A DNA stretch of 52,752 nt, taken from positions 1 through 52,752 of IMG/VR virus record IMGVR_UViG_3300029985_000054. One strand, written 5' to 3'. Source of the stretch: a virus. Positions 40,736 through 48,029 of this stretch are shown in pieces; position 1 is the stretch's first letter, and each line of letters begins with the position of its first letter. Below the pieces are notes generated by a model. It did not search any database. It saw only the letters and a list, made by a program, of their open reading frames with translations, and was not told the origin of the DNA. The position numbers and the translations under genes were made by a program.

Positions 40736-40744
40736 GAGCTTAAT

Positions 40745-41017
40745 ATGCTAATGAAAATAACGCTAAATTCTATAGTTCAAGCTACAGATGAAGCGGTTTG
40801 TTTTAAATTAATTAAAAAAAACAATTTAAATATTGTGTACTATTGGATTCCAAAATCTCAAATTATTGAGACAAATTTAAAAATTTCAAAAGATTTTTTA
40901 TATAAAGTGCAGAGTACAACTGGTGATACATTGATAAGTGGAGATGCTTTATTTAGTTACTATGAATTAATAAGAGAATCACATTTAATTAGTTTAATGT
41001 GCAAAAATAACAAATAA
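40745..41017 (+). CDS. Hypothetical protein with WIPKSQI motif
   Basis: 90 residues, AGGAG upstream. Contains YYWIPKSQIIE, a motif seen in small phage proteins of unknown function, usually in replication or recombination regions. Beta-rich N-terminal half, helical C-terminus. In frame with the preceding gene across its TAG stop, which is probably chance. Confidence 0.55.
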   Translation: MLMKITLNSIVQATDEAVCFKLIKKNNLNIVYYWIPKSQIIETNLKISKDFLYKVQSTTGDTLISGDALFSYYELIRESHLISLMCKNNK

Positions 41018-41043
41018 ATTTAAAGAACCATAGAAGGAAGAAA

Positions 41044-41244
41044 ATGCTAACAAACATATTACAATATAAGTTAGATATGTCTATATTTGGGTACGCAACA
41101 ATTGATATTGAAAAAGCAAAGATAGAATTATCAAATGCATATTATCACCCAGATTCAGGGGTAATGAACCGCATTAAAAAATTAATTCTTGACATACCAA
41201 ATAATGAGTTTAGTAAATATATTGAGGAATTAATTAAATTATAA
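41044..41244 (+). CDS. Small helical hypothetical protein
   Basis: 66 residues after GAAGGAAGAAA. Helical throughout (IDIEKAKIELSNAYYHPDSG, VMNRIKKLILDIPNNE). Not recognised. Placed in the recombination/SSB operon. Confidence 0.5.
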   Translation: MLTNILQYKLDMSIFGYATIDIEKAKIELSNAYYHPDSGVMNRIKKLILDIPNNEFSKYIEELIKL

Positions 41245-41255
41245 AGGAGTAAATA

Positions 41256-41618
41256 ATGATTAACGAATTACCAATAAAAGTTGGAGATATAATTGTAAAT
41301 ATTGAGGGTATGAAGAAGGGTAGTGAGCAGGTTATTTTTACCTTATCTACAGGAATAAAATATAAAATGTATCATGACCAAGATTGTTGCGAATCTGTAG
41401 AATTAGAAGATGTAGTGGGAGACTTTATAGATTTATTAAATTCTCCGTTAATTATATCTGAATCTTCAGATAATTGTGGAGAATATAACGATGGCAACAG
41501 ATATACGTATACTTATTATAAATTTGCCACAATAAAAGGGTATATTGATTTACGTTGGTATGGTATATCAAATGGTTATTACAGCGAAAGCGTGGATTGG
41601 GAGTTGCTAAATGACTGA
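41256..41618 (+). CDS. Conserved phage protein with MYHDQDCCE and RWYGISNGYYSE motifs
   Basis: 120 residues after AAAGGAGTAAATA. The motifs MYHDQDCCESVELEDVVGD and LRWYGISNGYYSESVDWE belong to a widespread phage protein family of unknown function (DUF7448-like as far as I recall). The Cys-Cys pair and acidic residues might bind metal. Full family length. Confidence 0.7.
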   Translation: MINELPIKVGDIIVNIEGMKKGSEQVIFTLSTGIKYKMYHDQDCCESVELEDVVGDFIDLLNSPLIISESSDNCGEYNDGNRYTYTYYKFATIKGYIDLRWYGISNGYYSESVDWELLND

Positions 41619-41886
41619 TGTTACAAAAGAGTGGCTGTTGGAACAGGGGTTTAAATTTAAAAAGGAAGAATGTTACTACGTATATAAAAATAAATATTTT
41701 GAAATCACGATTTGCTTAGAAAATTCAGAGTATAACGAGCAACCATTTCTATCAGTAAATTTGTGTCCTTTTTGTGATGATGAATATTGTTCTTTTATAA
41801 AAAATGAAATAGTTAAATTAACTCAAAAAAATATAATTAATTTAATTCAAATAAATAAACTTAAACAATTAATAACTAAGGAGTAA
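41611..41886 (+). CDS. Hypothetical protein with CPFCDDEYC
   Basis: 91 residues; ATG overlaps the upstream gene, GGGAG at good spacing. Beta-rich first half (YYVYKNKYFEITICLENSE), then NLCPFCDDEYCSF, then a helical tail. Resembles small phage proteins in operons with SSB; function unknown. Confidence 0.5.
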   Translation: MTDVTKEWLLEQGFKFKKEECYYVYKNKYFEITICLENSEYNEQPFLSVNLCPFCDDEYCSFIKNEIVKLTQKNIINLIQINKLKQLITKE

Positions 41887-41889
41887 ATT

Positions 41890-42279
41890 ATGCTACATGA
41901 AATTACAACAATTGGGTACGTTGGACGTGACCCAGAATTAAGAAACACTAAAGAGGGAAAATCATTTTATACATTTAGTTTAGGAGTAAACATTGGTAAA
42001 GATAAAACTGAGTGGCTAGATGTTACTGTCAATGCTGACAATAAGATAATGCCTTATGTTCAAAAAGGAACTAAAATGCTAATAAGAGGTAAGCCGTCAA
42101 CTAGGGTTGTTAAGCCAAAAGATGGTGGGGAACCTTACGCTACACAAGGTGTCTGGGCTAATACAATTGAGTTATTAAGTTCTAAGAGTGACGCAAAGTC
42201 ACAGAATGAGTCAGCATATGAGCCAATGAGTATGCCTGCTGCTGGTAGTAGCTTGCAGAGTGATGATATACCTTTTTAA
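41890..42279 (+). CDS. ssb: Single-stranded DNA-binding protein
   Basis: 129 residues. OB-fold signature GYVGRDPELRNTKEGKSFYT and TFSLGVNIGKDKTEWLDVTV, then YVQKGTKMLIRGKPS, matching bacterial and phage SSB. A disordered Ser/Gln linker leads to the acidic tip DDIPF, which binds host and phage partner proteins. Complete and likely functional; partner of the Sak4-like ATPase. Confidence 0.93.
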   Translation: MLHEITTIGYVGRDPELRNTKEGKSFYTFSLGVNIGKDKTEWLDVTVNADNKIMPYVQKGTKMLIRGKPSTRVVKPKDGGEPYATQGVWANTIELLSSKSDAKSQNESAYEPMSMPAAGSSLQSDDIPF

Positions 42280-42290
42280 AAGGGATTATA

Positions 42291-42410
42291 ATGGACAATT
42301 TAATACTATATGGATTTTTAATAATTATTTACTTACCTATTTTTGCATTAAGCATAGGTGTAAGTATAGGGTTTGGATTTTGTATGTACAAAATGATAAA
42401 AGATTATTAA
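42291..42410 (+). CDS. Single-helix membrane peptide
   Basis: 39 residues after AAAAGGGATTATA. Hydrophobic stretch YGFLIIIYLPIFALSIGVSI and a short basic tail (MYKMIKDY) on the cytoplasmic side. A longer out-of-phase frame covers the region but has no ribosome site. Possible small membrane regulator or lysis helper; unproven. 42411-42490 contains nothing else clear. Confidence 0.55.
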   Translation: MDNLILYGFLIIIYLPIFALSIGVSIGFGFCMYKMIKDY

Positions 42411-42490
42411 ACGAATTTATAAAAGGAAGTGTAAATATTGTAATAAAATCAATAGCATTTTCTTTTATAAATGTATTTTGGATGTAAAGA

Positions 42491-42754
42491 ATGAAAATTA
42501 AACAACTTGAATGGACAGATGCGAGCTTTATGCATGGAAGCTGTAGATCTATTGCTAAAATAAATCAAAGGATGTATATTATACAAAACTTTATAATGAC
42601 ACCCATTAGAAATGCCAATGAGATTTATAAAGAAAGATATGATTGTTATCGCGATACCTTTTATTTTGGTACATGTAATACTTTAGAACAAGCAAAAGAA
42701 GTATGTGTCAAACATTGTGAAGATTATGTAAAGGGATACTTAGAAAATGAATAA
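42491..42754 (+). CDS. Small conserved phage protein
   Basis: 87 residues. Pattern IKQLEWTD at the start, YIIQNF in the middle, FYFGTCNTLEQAKEVCVKHC at the end: the LEW...Y.I........TLEEAK..C..H layout is frequent in phage early and middle regions. Function unknown. Overlaps the inner spanin candidate by 8 bases. Confidence 0.6.
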   Translation: MKIKQLEWTDASFMHGSCRSIAKINQRMYIIQNFIMTPIRNANEIYKERYDCYRDTFYFGTCNTLEQAKEVCVKHCEDYVKGYLENE

Positions 42755-43067
42755 TCTAATCTTAGGTGCAATTGCTGGAATTGGGTCTTTATGCTTGATT
42801 GTAGTTATGTCTTATGAGTCAGGTGTGCATGATGAAAGGGTTAGACAAGAAGTATTAGCTGGTAAACAGATGGCTAAAAATCAGGTAATTACTCAAAACA
42901 ATGATACAGATAGCAATAATATTGCTAGTGTAGTAATGGGTGCTAATAAATTAATGTATAACAGTTTAATTACTAATACTGAAACTGTTGTGCAATTAGT
43001 ACCGATCAATACCAAATGTGATTTTGAAAGTAATGTTGTTACTGATATTAATAAAAGGGGGAAATAA
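42747..43067 (+). CDS. Inner-membrane spanin candidate (Rz-like)
   Basis: 106 residues. N-terminal membrane anchor (LILGAIAGIGSLCLIVVMSY) and a periplasmic part that ends VQLVPINTKCDFESNVVTDI, similar to Rz-type proteins with a late Cys. It is followed, after one small gene, by a lipoprotein of Rz1 type, forming a two-component spanin that fuses inner and outer membrane during lysis. The coiled-coil part is shorter than in lambda Rz (153 residues). Confidence 0.6.
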   Translation: MNNLILGAIAGIGSLCLIVVMSYESGVHDERVRQEVLAGKQMAKNQVITQNNDTDSNNIASVVMGANKLMYNSLITNTETVVQLVPINTKCDFESNVVTDINKRGK

Positions 43068-43069
43068 TC

Positions 43070-43249
43070 ATGCAAAAAAAGCTAATAAAAGTAAGAATTG
43101 AGTGCGACGAATTATATCCGTGTTACTACTTTGACCCAAATGGAGAAGAAGTGGAAATATCTGAAATAACCCTCAAGCGTTGGGAATGTGTTATTTCAGA
43201 ATTTAATGTTGTCCAAAAAGAAATGGATTACTTATTGAGGAGTTCTTAA
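43070..43249 (+). CDS. Small hypothetical protein between spanin genes
   Basis: 59 residues after AAAAGGGGGAAATAATC. Starts MQKKLIKVRIECDELYPCYY and ends with VISEFNVVQKEMDYLL; the I..D.LYP.Y......E.ELTE....W..V..EF pattern is common in small phage proteins. TAATG overlap with the lipoprotein gene. Unrelated to lysis as far as can be seen. Confidence 0.6.
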   Translation: MQKKLIKVRIECDELYPCYYFDPNGEEVEISEITLKRWECVISEFNVVQKEMDYLLRSS

Positions 43250-43533
43250 TGCAGAAACTAATTGACAATATACTTATCATAGCGTTGCTGTCAACGATGA
43301 GATTGTTGCAGGGATGCTCTACAGTGCAATATGTAGATAAACCACACTTACCCACCATACCATCATATTTTATGCAGCCATGCGAAGATTTGCCTACTTT
43401 AAACAATGGTTCTCAACGTGAGGTTGTGAAGGTGTTGTTTGCAGATGCTGTAGTTTATAAAGATTGTGCAAATAGGTATAAAGGTCTACAAGATATATTA
43501 ATTAAATTTAAACAAAATATGGAGGGTAAATAA
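43249..43533 (+). CDS. Outer-membrane spanin candidate (Rz1-like lipoprotein)
   Basis: 94 residues. Hydrophobic signal IIALLSTMRLLQGC with lipobox LLQGC places Cys23 as the lipidated residue; the mature part begins STVQYVDKPHLPTIPSYFMQ, Pro-rich as in Rz1 proteins, and has PCEDLPTL and Cys near DCANRY. Together with the candidate at 42747 it forms the last lysis step in Gram-negative hosts. Not nested inside the Rz gene, unlike lambda. Confidence 0.75.
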   Translation: MQKLIDNILIIALLSTMRLLQGCSTVQYVDKPHLPTIPSYFMQPCEDLPTLNNGSQREVVKVLFADAVVYKDCANRYKGLQDILIKFKQNMEGK

Positions 43534-44720
43534 TGAAATATATAAATTCTGGTAAGAATCTAGTAAAAATATGGACTAATGATATAGAAAAAGAAGCAGA
43601 AGAACAGTTGTTAAATTTAAGCAATTTGCCATTTATATACAAACATATTGCTGTAATGCCAGATGTACATGCGGGAAAAGGGTCAACAATAGGTACAGTG
43701 ATAGCTACCAAGGGAGCTGTATGCCCTGCTACAGTTGGGGTTGATTTAGGGTGTGGAATGACTGCATTAAAATTACCTTTTAAGGTTGATGTTATTATGG
43801 ATAAACTTTTATTAATAAGGCATTCTATCGAAAGGGCTGTACCTGTTGGATTTAATAAACATAGTATGATAGACACTAATAGAGGTTCTATTTTAACTGA
43901 TATTCTGGGAGATGATTTAACATGCTTTGACAAAGATAGGGGTAAATTATTAACTAATGCTGGTTTGCAATTAGGAACTTTAGGAGGAGGAAATCATTTT
44001 ATTGAAATTTGTTTTGATGAAAATGCAGATGCTTGGATAGTCTTACATACTGGTAGTAGAAATATAGGTAAAATGATTGCAGAAGTTCATATAAATAAAG
44101 CTAAGGGTTTAATGAAATCTTATTTTATAGATTTACCAGACCCAGATTTATCTTATCTTGTCCAGAATACTTTAGAATTTGATAATTATATACATGATAT
44201 AAATTGGGCTCAAAAATATGCTTATGAAAATAGAGAACATATGCTAAAAAATATTTTAGCAGAAATAGCTTATTATGCGTATGGAGATAAAGATATATCA
44301 AGATTTGACACTTGTTTAAAAATTAGCTGTCACCACAATTATACTACAATGGAAAATCATTTTAATAAGAATGTTTTAGTTACAAGAAAGGGTGCTGTAT
44401 CTGCAAAATTAGGTCAATTAGGTATTATCCCTGGTAGCATGGGTGATAAAAGCTATATCGTTGAGGGATTGGGTAATATTGAGTCTTTTTGCTCCTGTTC
44501 TCATGGAGCAGGTAGAAGAATGTCTAGGAATAAAGCAAAATCAATATTTACTATTGATGATTTAATTAAGCAAACATCTAATGTGGAATGCAGAAAAGAT
44601 GCAGATATAATTGATGAGATTCCTGGAGCATATAAAAATATTGATGAAGTTATGGACAACCAAAAAGATTTAGTAAAAATATTACATACATTAAAACAAA
44701 TTATTTGTATTAAAGGGTAA
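43533..44720 (+). CDS. rtcB: RNA ligase RtcB
   Basis: 395 residues. Signature elements: MPDVHAGKGSTIG (42-54), VDLGCGM with Asp71 and Cys74, LGTLGGGNHFIE with Asn154/His155, LHTGSRNIG with His172, CHHNY with His267, RKGAVSAKLGQLGIIPGSMG (285-304), and SHGAGRRMSR with His324, the residue that accepts GMP. The set is complete, so it should ligate 2',3'-cyclic phosphate to 5'-OH RNA ends. In phages it may repair tRNAs cut by host anticodon nucleases. Overlaps the upstream gene (TAATG). Confidence 0.93.
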   Translation: MKYINSGKNLVKIWTNDIEKEAEEQLLNLSNLPFIYKHIAVMPDVHAGKGSTIGTVIATKGAVCPATVGVDLGCGMTALKLPFKVDVIMDKLLLIRHSIERAVPVGFNKHSMIDTNRGSILTDILGDDLTCFDKDRGKLLTNAGLQLGTLGGGNHFIEICFDENADAWIVLHTGSRNIGKMIAEVHINKAKGLMKSYFIDLPDPDLSYLVQNTLEFDNYIHDINWAQKYAYENREHMLKNILAEIAYYAYGDKDISRFDTCLKISCHHNYTTMENHFNKNVLVTRKGAVSAKLGQLGIIPGSMGDKSYIVEGLGNIESFCSCSHGAGRRMSRNKAKSIFTIDDLIKQTSNVECRKDADIIDEIPGAYKNIDEVMDNQKDLVKILHTLKQIICIKG

Positions 44721-44909
44721 ATGATGATGGATGAACAATTGAAAGATGAAGTTACATGCCTACAGTGTAATCAAATAATAAAAGGAAAGCTATATGGAAC
44801 ACCTATTTACAATTATAAAGAGTTACATATACCAATCCAATGCAATCATTGTAAGACGGAATTGATAGCTATTGTAAAAACGATTATAGAAGTAGAGAGG
44901 AAGCAATGA
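44721..44909 (+). CDS. Zinc-ribbon protein
   Basis: 62 residues; three Met codons in a row blur the start. CLQCNQ at residue 13 and CNHCKT at residue 40 form a four-Cys zinc ribbon. It follows RtcB without gap and overlaps the next gene (ATGA). Could bind nucleic acid or protein; no more can be said. Confidence 0.6.
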   Translation: MMMDEQLKDEVTCLQCNQIIKGKLYGTPIYNYKELHIPIQCNHCKTELIAIVKTIIEVERKQ

Positions 44910-45097
44910 CTAAGACTAGCGTAGAAACATGGATGCCACGAGATGAGTTTTTAAAACATGCTGACATGAATATCAAAAAGCTTTATAAGCTTATTTATAT
45001 CCACGGATGGCTTAAAAAAGGCATTATCAGAAAAAAAGGTAATGAAATTAAAGATGTTTATTTAGAAAAATATAATAAATGGTTAGAAGAAAGGTAA
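44906..45097 (+). CDS. Small winged-helix protein, excisionase-like
   Basis: 63 residues, GAGAGGAAGC upstream. WMPRDEFLKHADMNIKKLYK, then IYIHGWLKKGIIRKKGNE and KYNKWLEER: a MerR/Xis-like layout with first helix, recognition helix and basic wing. Many phages have such genes next to RusA. It might be a recombination directionality factor, although no integrase is present, or a transcription factor. Confidence 0.5.
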   Translation: MTKTSVETWMPRDEFLKHADMNIKKLYKLIYIHGWLKKGIIRKKGNEIKDVYLEKYNKWLEER

Positions 45098-45101
45098 GGA
45101 A

Positions 45102-45461
45102 ATGGAGTTTAAGTTGCCTTATCCAATAAGCGCTAATACTTATTGGCGCAAGACTAATCGTGGAATTGTATACTTGAGTCCAGCAGGAAGGAAATATAAA
45201 GACACTGTTATAAAAAATTATGGATTTATTAACAAACCTGTCGATGCTTTATTAGCAATGGAAATAACTATACATCCAGCATTAACTAAAAAAGGAGTTG
45301 CTAGTAAGAGACTAATAGATATAGACAATGGAAATAAATGTATACTTGATAGCTTGATTGGTATTGCGTATGTTGACGATAAACAAATAAAAGAACTACA
45401 TATTAAATATGGTTATCCTGTGCTTAATGGTGCAGTAACTATCAAAATAAATAATTTTTAA
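45102..45461 (+). CDS. rusA: Holliday junction resolvase RusA
   Basis: 119 residues. PYPISANTYWR at the N-terminus is the RusA start; LIDIDNGNKCILDSLIG with Asp73, Asp75, Asp83 and AYVDDKQIKEL with Asp92/93 hold the acidic active site. Full-length family member that should cut four-way junctions made during replication and packaging. Four bases after the winged-helix gene. Confidence 0.9.
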   Translation: MEFKLPYPISANTYWRKTNRGIVYLSPAGRKYKDTVIKNYGFINKPVDALLAMEITIHPALTKKGVASKRLIDIDNGNKCILDSLIGIAYVDDKQIKELHIKYGYPVLNGAVTIKINNF

Positions 45462-45472
45462 AGGATTAATTC

Positions 45473-46042
45473 ATGAAAAAACTACTATTAAGTACATTAA
45501 TTGGAACTGTTACACTGTGTCATGCTTTTGGAATTGAAACAGGTGTTGGGGTTGCAGGTTATGGAATTGGTGTTACTTTACCAATCCAACAATCTGATTT
45601 TAGTATTAAACTTAATGCTAATAAATTACAATTTGATTTATCAAATACTAACGCTGATATAAATTCTTTTGGACTATTGCTTGATTATAAATTGTGGAGA
45701 GGTTTATCAGTTAATGGAGGATTATATTATTTAAATGGCAACGCAAATGAGAATCAACCGTTGGTAGTGAATAATGCCCAACAAGTGCAGATATCTAATA
45801 CAGTAACTATGAATATTGATACATTCTCACCATACCTTGGGCTGAGTTATAAAGCTGATATTTATAAAGGTTGGTATCTTAATACTGACTTAGGAGTGAT
45901 GCAAGTAAAATCCCAAAAAACACAACATATAGTTACAGACATGATAAATGATGGACAATTAGCACAGTCTAATTATAACAATGTAACAAATATGAGTAGC
46001 GTTATACCAGTTGCTAAAATAAGCATAGGTTTTGACTTTTAA
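45473..46042 (+). CDS. Outer-membrane beta-barrel protein
   Basis: 189 residues. Signal peptide MKKLLLSTLIGTVTLCHA then FGIETGVGVAGYGIGVTLPI. Alternating strands with aromatic girdles follow (FGLLLDYKLWRGLSVNGGLY, YLGLSYKADIYKGWYLNTDL) and the protein ends in IPVAKISIGFDF, a classical barrel-targeting C-terminal Phe signal. About eight strands. Phages such as lambda (Lom) encode outer-membrane proteins that alter the host surface. Likely surface change or receptor masking; specific role inferred. Confidence 0.85.
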   Translation: MKKLLLSTLIGTVTLCHAFGIETGVGVAGYGIGVTLPIQQSDFSIKLNANKLQFDLSNTNADINSFGLLLDYKLWRGLSVNGGLYYLNGNANENQPLVVNNAQQVQISNTVTMNIDTFSPYLGLSYKADIYKGWYLNTDLGVMQVKSQKTQHIVTDMINDGQLAQSNYNNVTNMSSVIPVAKISIGFDF

Positions 46043-46069
46043 CATCTATCAAACACAATTTTAACAATT

Positions 46070-46126
46070 AACACTTTTATGTTGTTGAGTCAATAATACC
46101 AATGGTATAAGAGTGTTGATATTTTT
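46070..46126 (+). terminator. Terminator-like stem between barrel gene and lysozyme gene
   Basis: AACACTTTTAT (46070-46080) pairs with ATAAGAGTGTT (46107-46117) with one G-U, and is followed by GATATTTTT. A small inner stem (ATACC/GGTAT) lies in the loop. It would end or reduce transcription ahead of the lysozyme gene, which lies 14 bases downstream. Confidence 0.5.
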
Positions 46127-46139
46127 AAGGAATTAACAA

Positions 46140-46595
46140 ATGAAGATTAACATACCATTTATAAATCAAGAAGGATTTATATTTTTATTGGCTCATGAAG
46201 GGTTGCGCTTATCTCCTTATCTCGATAGTAACAGAGTCCCTACAATTGGATTAGGTACTACATTCTTGCCAAATGGTGATAAGGTAACAATGAATACACC
46301 ACCAATTACCAAATTACAGGCTATACAATATGCTAATCATTACTTAAAACATCTCCAACAATGGATGCAAGATAATCTAAAGTGGCAACCTAATGCTAAT
46401 CAACTTATAGCGTTGTATTCATTCTTATATAACACAGGTGTAGGAAGTAGATTTGATAGGTACGTTAATACTAAGAAAGCAATAATCAATGGTGATATGC
46501 CAAATATTATAATTGGCATGAAGTCTATTAGAAATGATGGATTGTTAGATTTTCGTAGAAAATTAGAATGTGCAATGTTTGAAAGAAGTATGTAA
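46140..46595 (+). CDS. Endolysin, GH24 (T4-type) lysozyme
   Basis: 151 residues after AAGGAATTAACAA. Catalytic triad Glu20-(8)-Asp29-(5)-Thr35 in HEGLRLSPYLD and VPTIGLGTT, same spacing as T4 lysozyme. Further family segments ALYSFLYNTGVGSRF and LDFRRKLECAMF. No signal sequence or membrane anchor, so it needs a holin to reach the cell wall. Cuts the glycan of peptidoglycan. Confidence 0.92.
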   Translation: MKINIPFINQEGFIFLLAHEGLRLSPYLDSNRVPTIGLGTTFLPNGDKVTMNTPPITKLQAIQYANHYLKHLQQWMQDNLKWQPNANQLIALYSFLYNTGVGSRFDRYVNTKKAIINGDMPNIIIGMKSIRNDGLLDFRRKLECAMFERSM

Positions 46596-46597
46596 AT

Positions 46598-46891
46598 ATG
46601 AAAACATACAAATATTTGAAAAGAGACCTTACAAGAATAGATCTTAATAAAGAACTTAAAACAACTAATAATGACTATGTAGAATACCCTGATGAATTAT
46701 GGCGGCATATGAGTTATATGACGAGTACTAAGTTTGAACGTCCTGTATATTTAGGTCAGGATGATAACGGTAACATTATGTCTTATTGTAAAAAAACCAA
46801 TCTGGATGGTTCAGAGCAAGAAGTTATATTGGTGCAACCAGTAGTTTGTAATAATAATTTTTATGGTACGATATTTCACATAGAAAGATAA
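46598..46891 (+). CDS. Hypothetical protein after lysozyme
   Basis: 97 residues, starting two bases after the lysozyme stop. Mixed charged sequence with YVEYPDELWRHMSYMTSTKF and YLGQDDNGNIMSYCKKTN, then a hydrophobic strand VILVQPVVCNNNF. No family recognised. Last gene of the rightward block. Confidence 0.5.
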   Translation: MKTYKYLKRDLTRIDLNKELKTTNNDYVEYPDELWRHMSYMTSTKFERPVYLGQDDNGNIMSYCKKTNLDGSEQEVILVQPVVCNNNFYGTIFHIER

Positions 46892-46894
46892 TCA

Positions 46895-46939
46895 TAAAAA
46901 TCCTTAGTCAGATTTGAAACGTTAAACTTGACTAAGGAT
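46895..46939 (-). terminator. Terminator between convergent blocks
   Basis: ATCCTTAGTC (46900-46909) and GACTAAGGAT (46930-46939) form a perfect 10-bp stem. On the minus strand it is followed by TTTTTA, so it ends the leftward gene at 46986; on the plus strand there is no T-run but the stem may still slow polymerase. Confidence 0.75.
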
Positions 46940-46985
46940 AATTAACAGTAAAATAATTATAAAAGAAAGAAGTGCAATAATTACT

Positions 46986-48029
46986 TTATGCAACAACAAC
47001 CGCGGGAGTTTGTGCAGGAAGTAAACTAGCACGCAAATTAGCAAAGTTCAATTTGTCTTTAGTATCAGATAATTCTCTAGCTAAAGTGTCAATTTTCATA
47101 GAGCGGATTAATTCTCTAGTAGCATCACCCTCAGCCATAATTAGCTTTTCAGTTTTGCAACAACATGCAGCAGCATCAGCTAAAATCTTAGCAGTATTAG
47201 CATCAGCTTGACGTTGAGATTCTAAATGGATAACATCTCTATCATGTTGCGCATCTTTTGCATTCTCAACAGATTTGATTTGTATTTGGTAGAAATTGTT
47301 ATCGCCTTTACCTTCTAGTGCAGCTAATTTATCTTTAAGCGCAATGTTGCTAACTAATATTTCTTTTTCTACAGCACAAAATCCAGATGCCATTTTAGAT
47401 TGAGTATCATTGCCAATCATAGAAGCTTGTAATGTACCAGCAGCTCCGATTTTCTCAGCTTGTACACCAATTGCAGCAGCATTAAGATTTGCATTAATCA
47501 CGCCGTCTTTATAACCAAGAGTTTGGCTTAATAAAATATTACTAGTGTTTGTTGCATCACGTAATGCACTTTCATAAGAGCTACCAGTTACTTTATCAAC
47601 AATTTGTGATGTTTGATAAGCCCCAGATGTAGCAGCACGAGTAAACCCATCAGATGTTGCACCAATTACACTAGCAGTACCAGATGTAACTGTAGATACA
47701 GTATCAGCATAATGGTCTGCACCAGAATTAATAATGCGCATTGTATCGTCAGATGCTTGTACCAATATTTCTTTTTCAGCATTTTTAGTAGCTGCAAAAT
47801 TAGCTCGGTTCCCATTTAATGATTCACCTGCAAAATATCTAGCTTGGTCTGCGCCATCTTTACTGGTTGAATAAACGCTATCTTGAGTGCGAGCGCTAGT
47901 TCCATTAGTTGTGTTATAACCCTCAATAGCTAAACGCTCAACTTGACCTGTTGTTGCGCAATGTTCTTCATTATTATGATGACCGTGGTGTTTTAATGTA
48001 TTAACTGCATTGTCTGTGATTTGATTCAT
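46986..48029 (-). CDS. Helical phage protein with CCC and TRELI motifs, function unknown
   Basis: 347 residues, Ala/Asp/Ser-rich, largely helical. His-rich start (HHGHHNNEEHC), a long middle part with repeats of NIALKDK/ALEGKG type, then ADAAACCCKTEKLIMAEGDA and TRELIRSMKIDTLARELSDT near the end. The CCC..T..LI...G..TR.LI pattern is shared by a phage family of predicted virion or membrane-associated proteins that I cannot name. It is alone, leftward, with its own long leader and terminator. Ribosome site weak. Confidence 0.6.
   Translation of the reverse strand: MNQITDNAVNTLKHHGHHNNEEHCATTGQVERLAIEGYNTTNGTSARTQDSVYSTSKDGADQARYFAGESLNGNRANFAATKNAEKEILVQASDDTMRIINSGADHYADTVSTVTSGTASVIGATSDGFTRAATSGAYQTSQIVDKVTGSSYESALRDATNTSNILLSQTLGYKDGVINANLNAAAIGVQAEKIGAAGTLQASMIGNDTQSKMASGFCAVEKEILVSNIALKDKLAALEGKGDNNFYQIQIKSVENAKDAQHDRDVIHLESQRQADANTAKILADAAACCCKTEKLIMAEGDATRELIRSMKIDTLARELSDTKDKLNFANLRASLLPAQTPAVVVA

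Noticed and set aside
40733-40745. In-frame TAG between the nuclease and the next gene as a sign of stop-codon readthrough
   Set aside because: The TAG is part of the AGGAG ribosome site of the next gene; same frame occurs in one of three cases by chance and other genes end in TAG normally.
42260-42487. 75-codon frame over the SSB end
   Set aside because: No ribosome site; the region is better explained by the 39-residue membrane peptide at 42291-42410.
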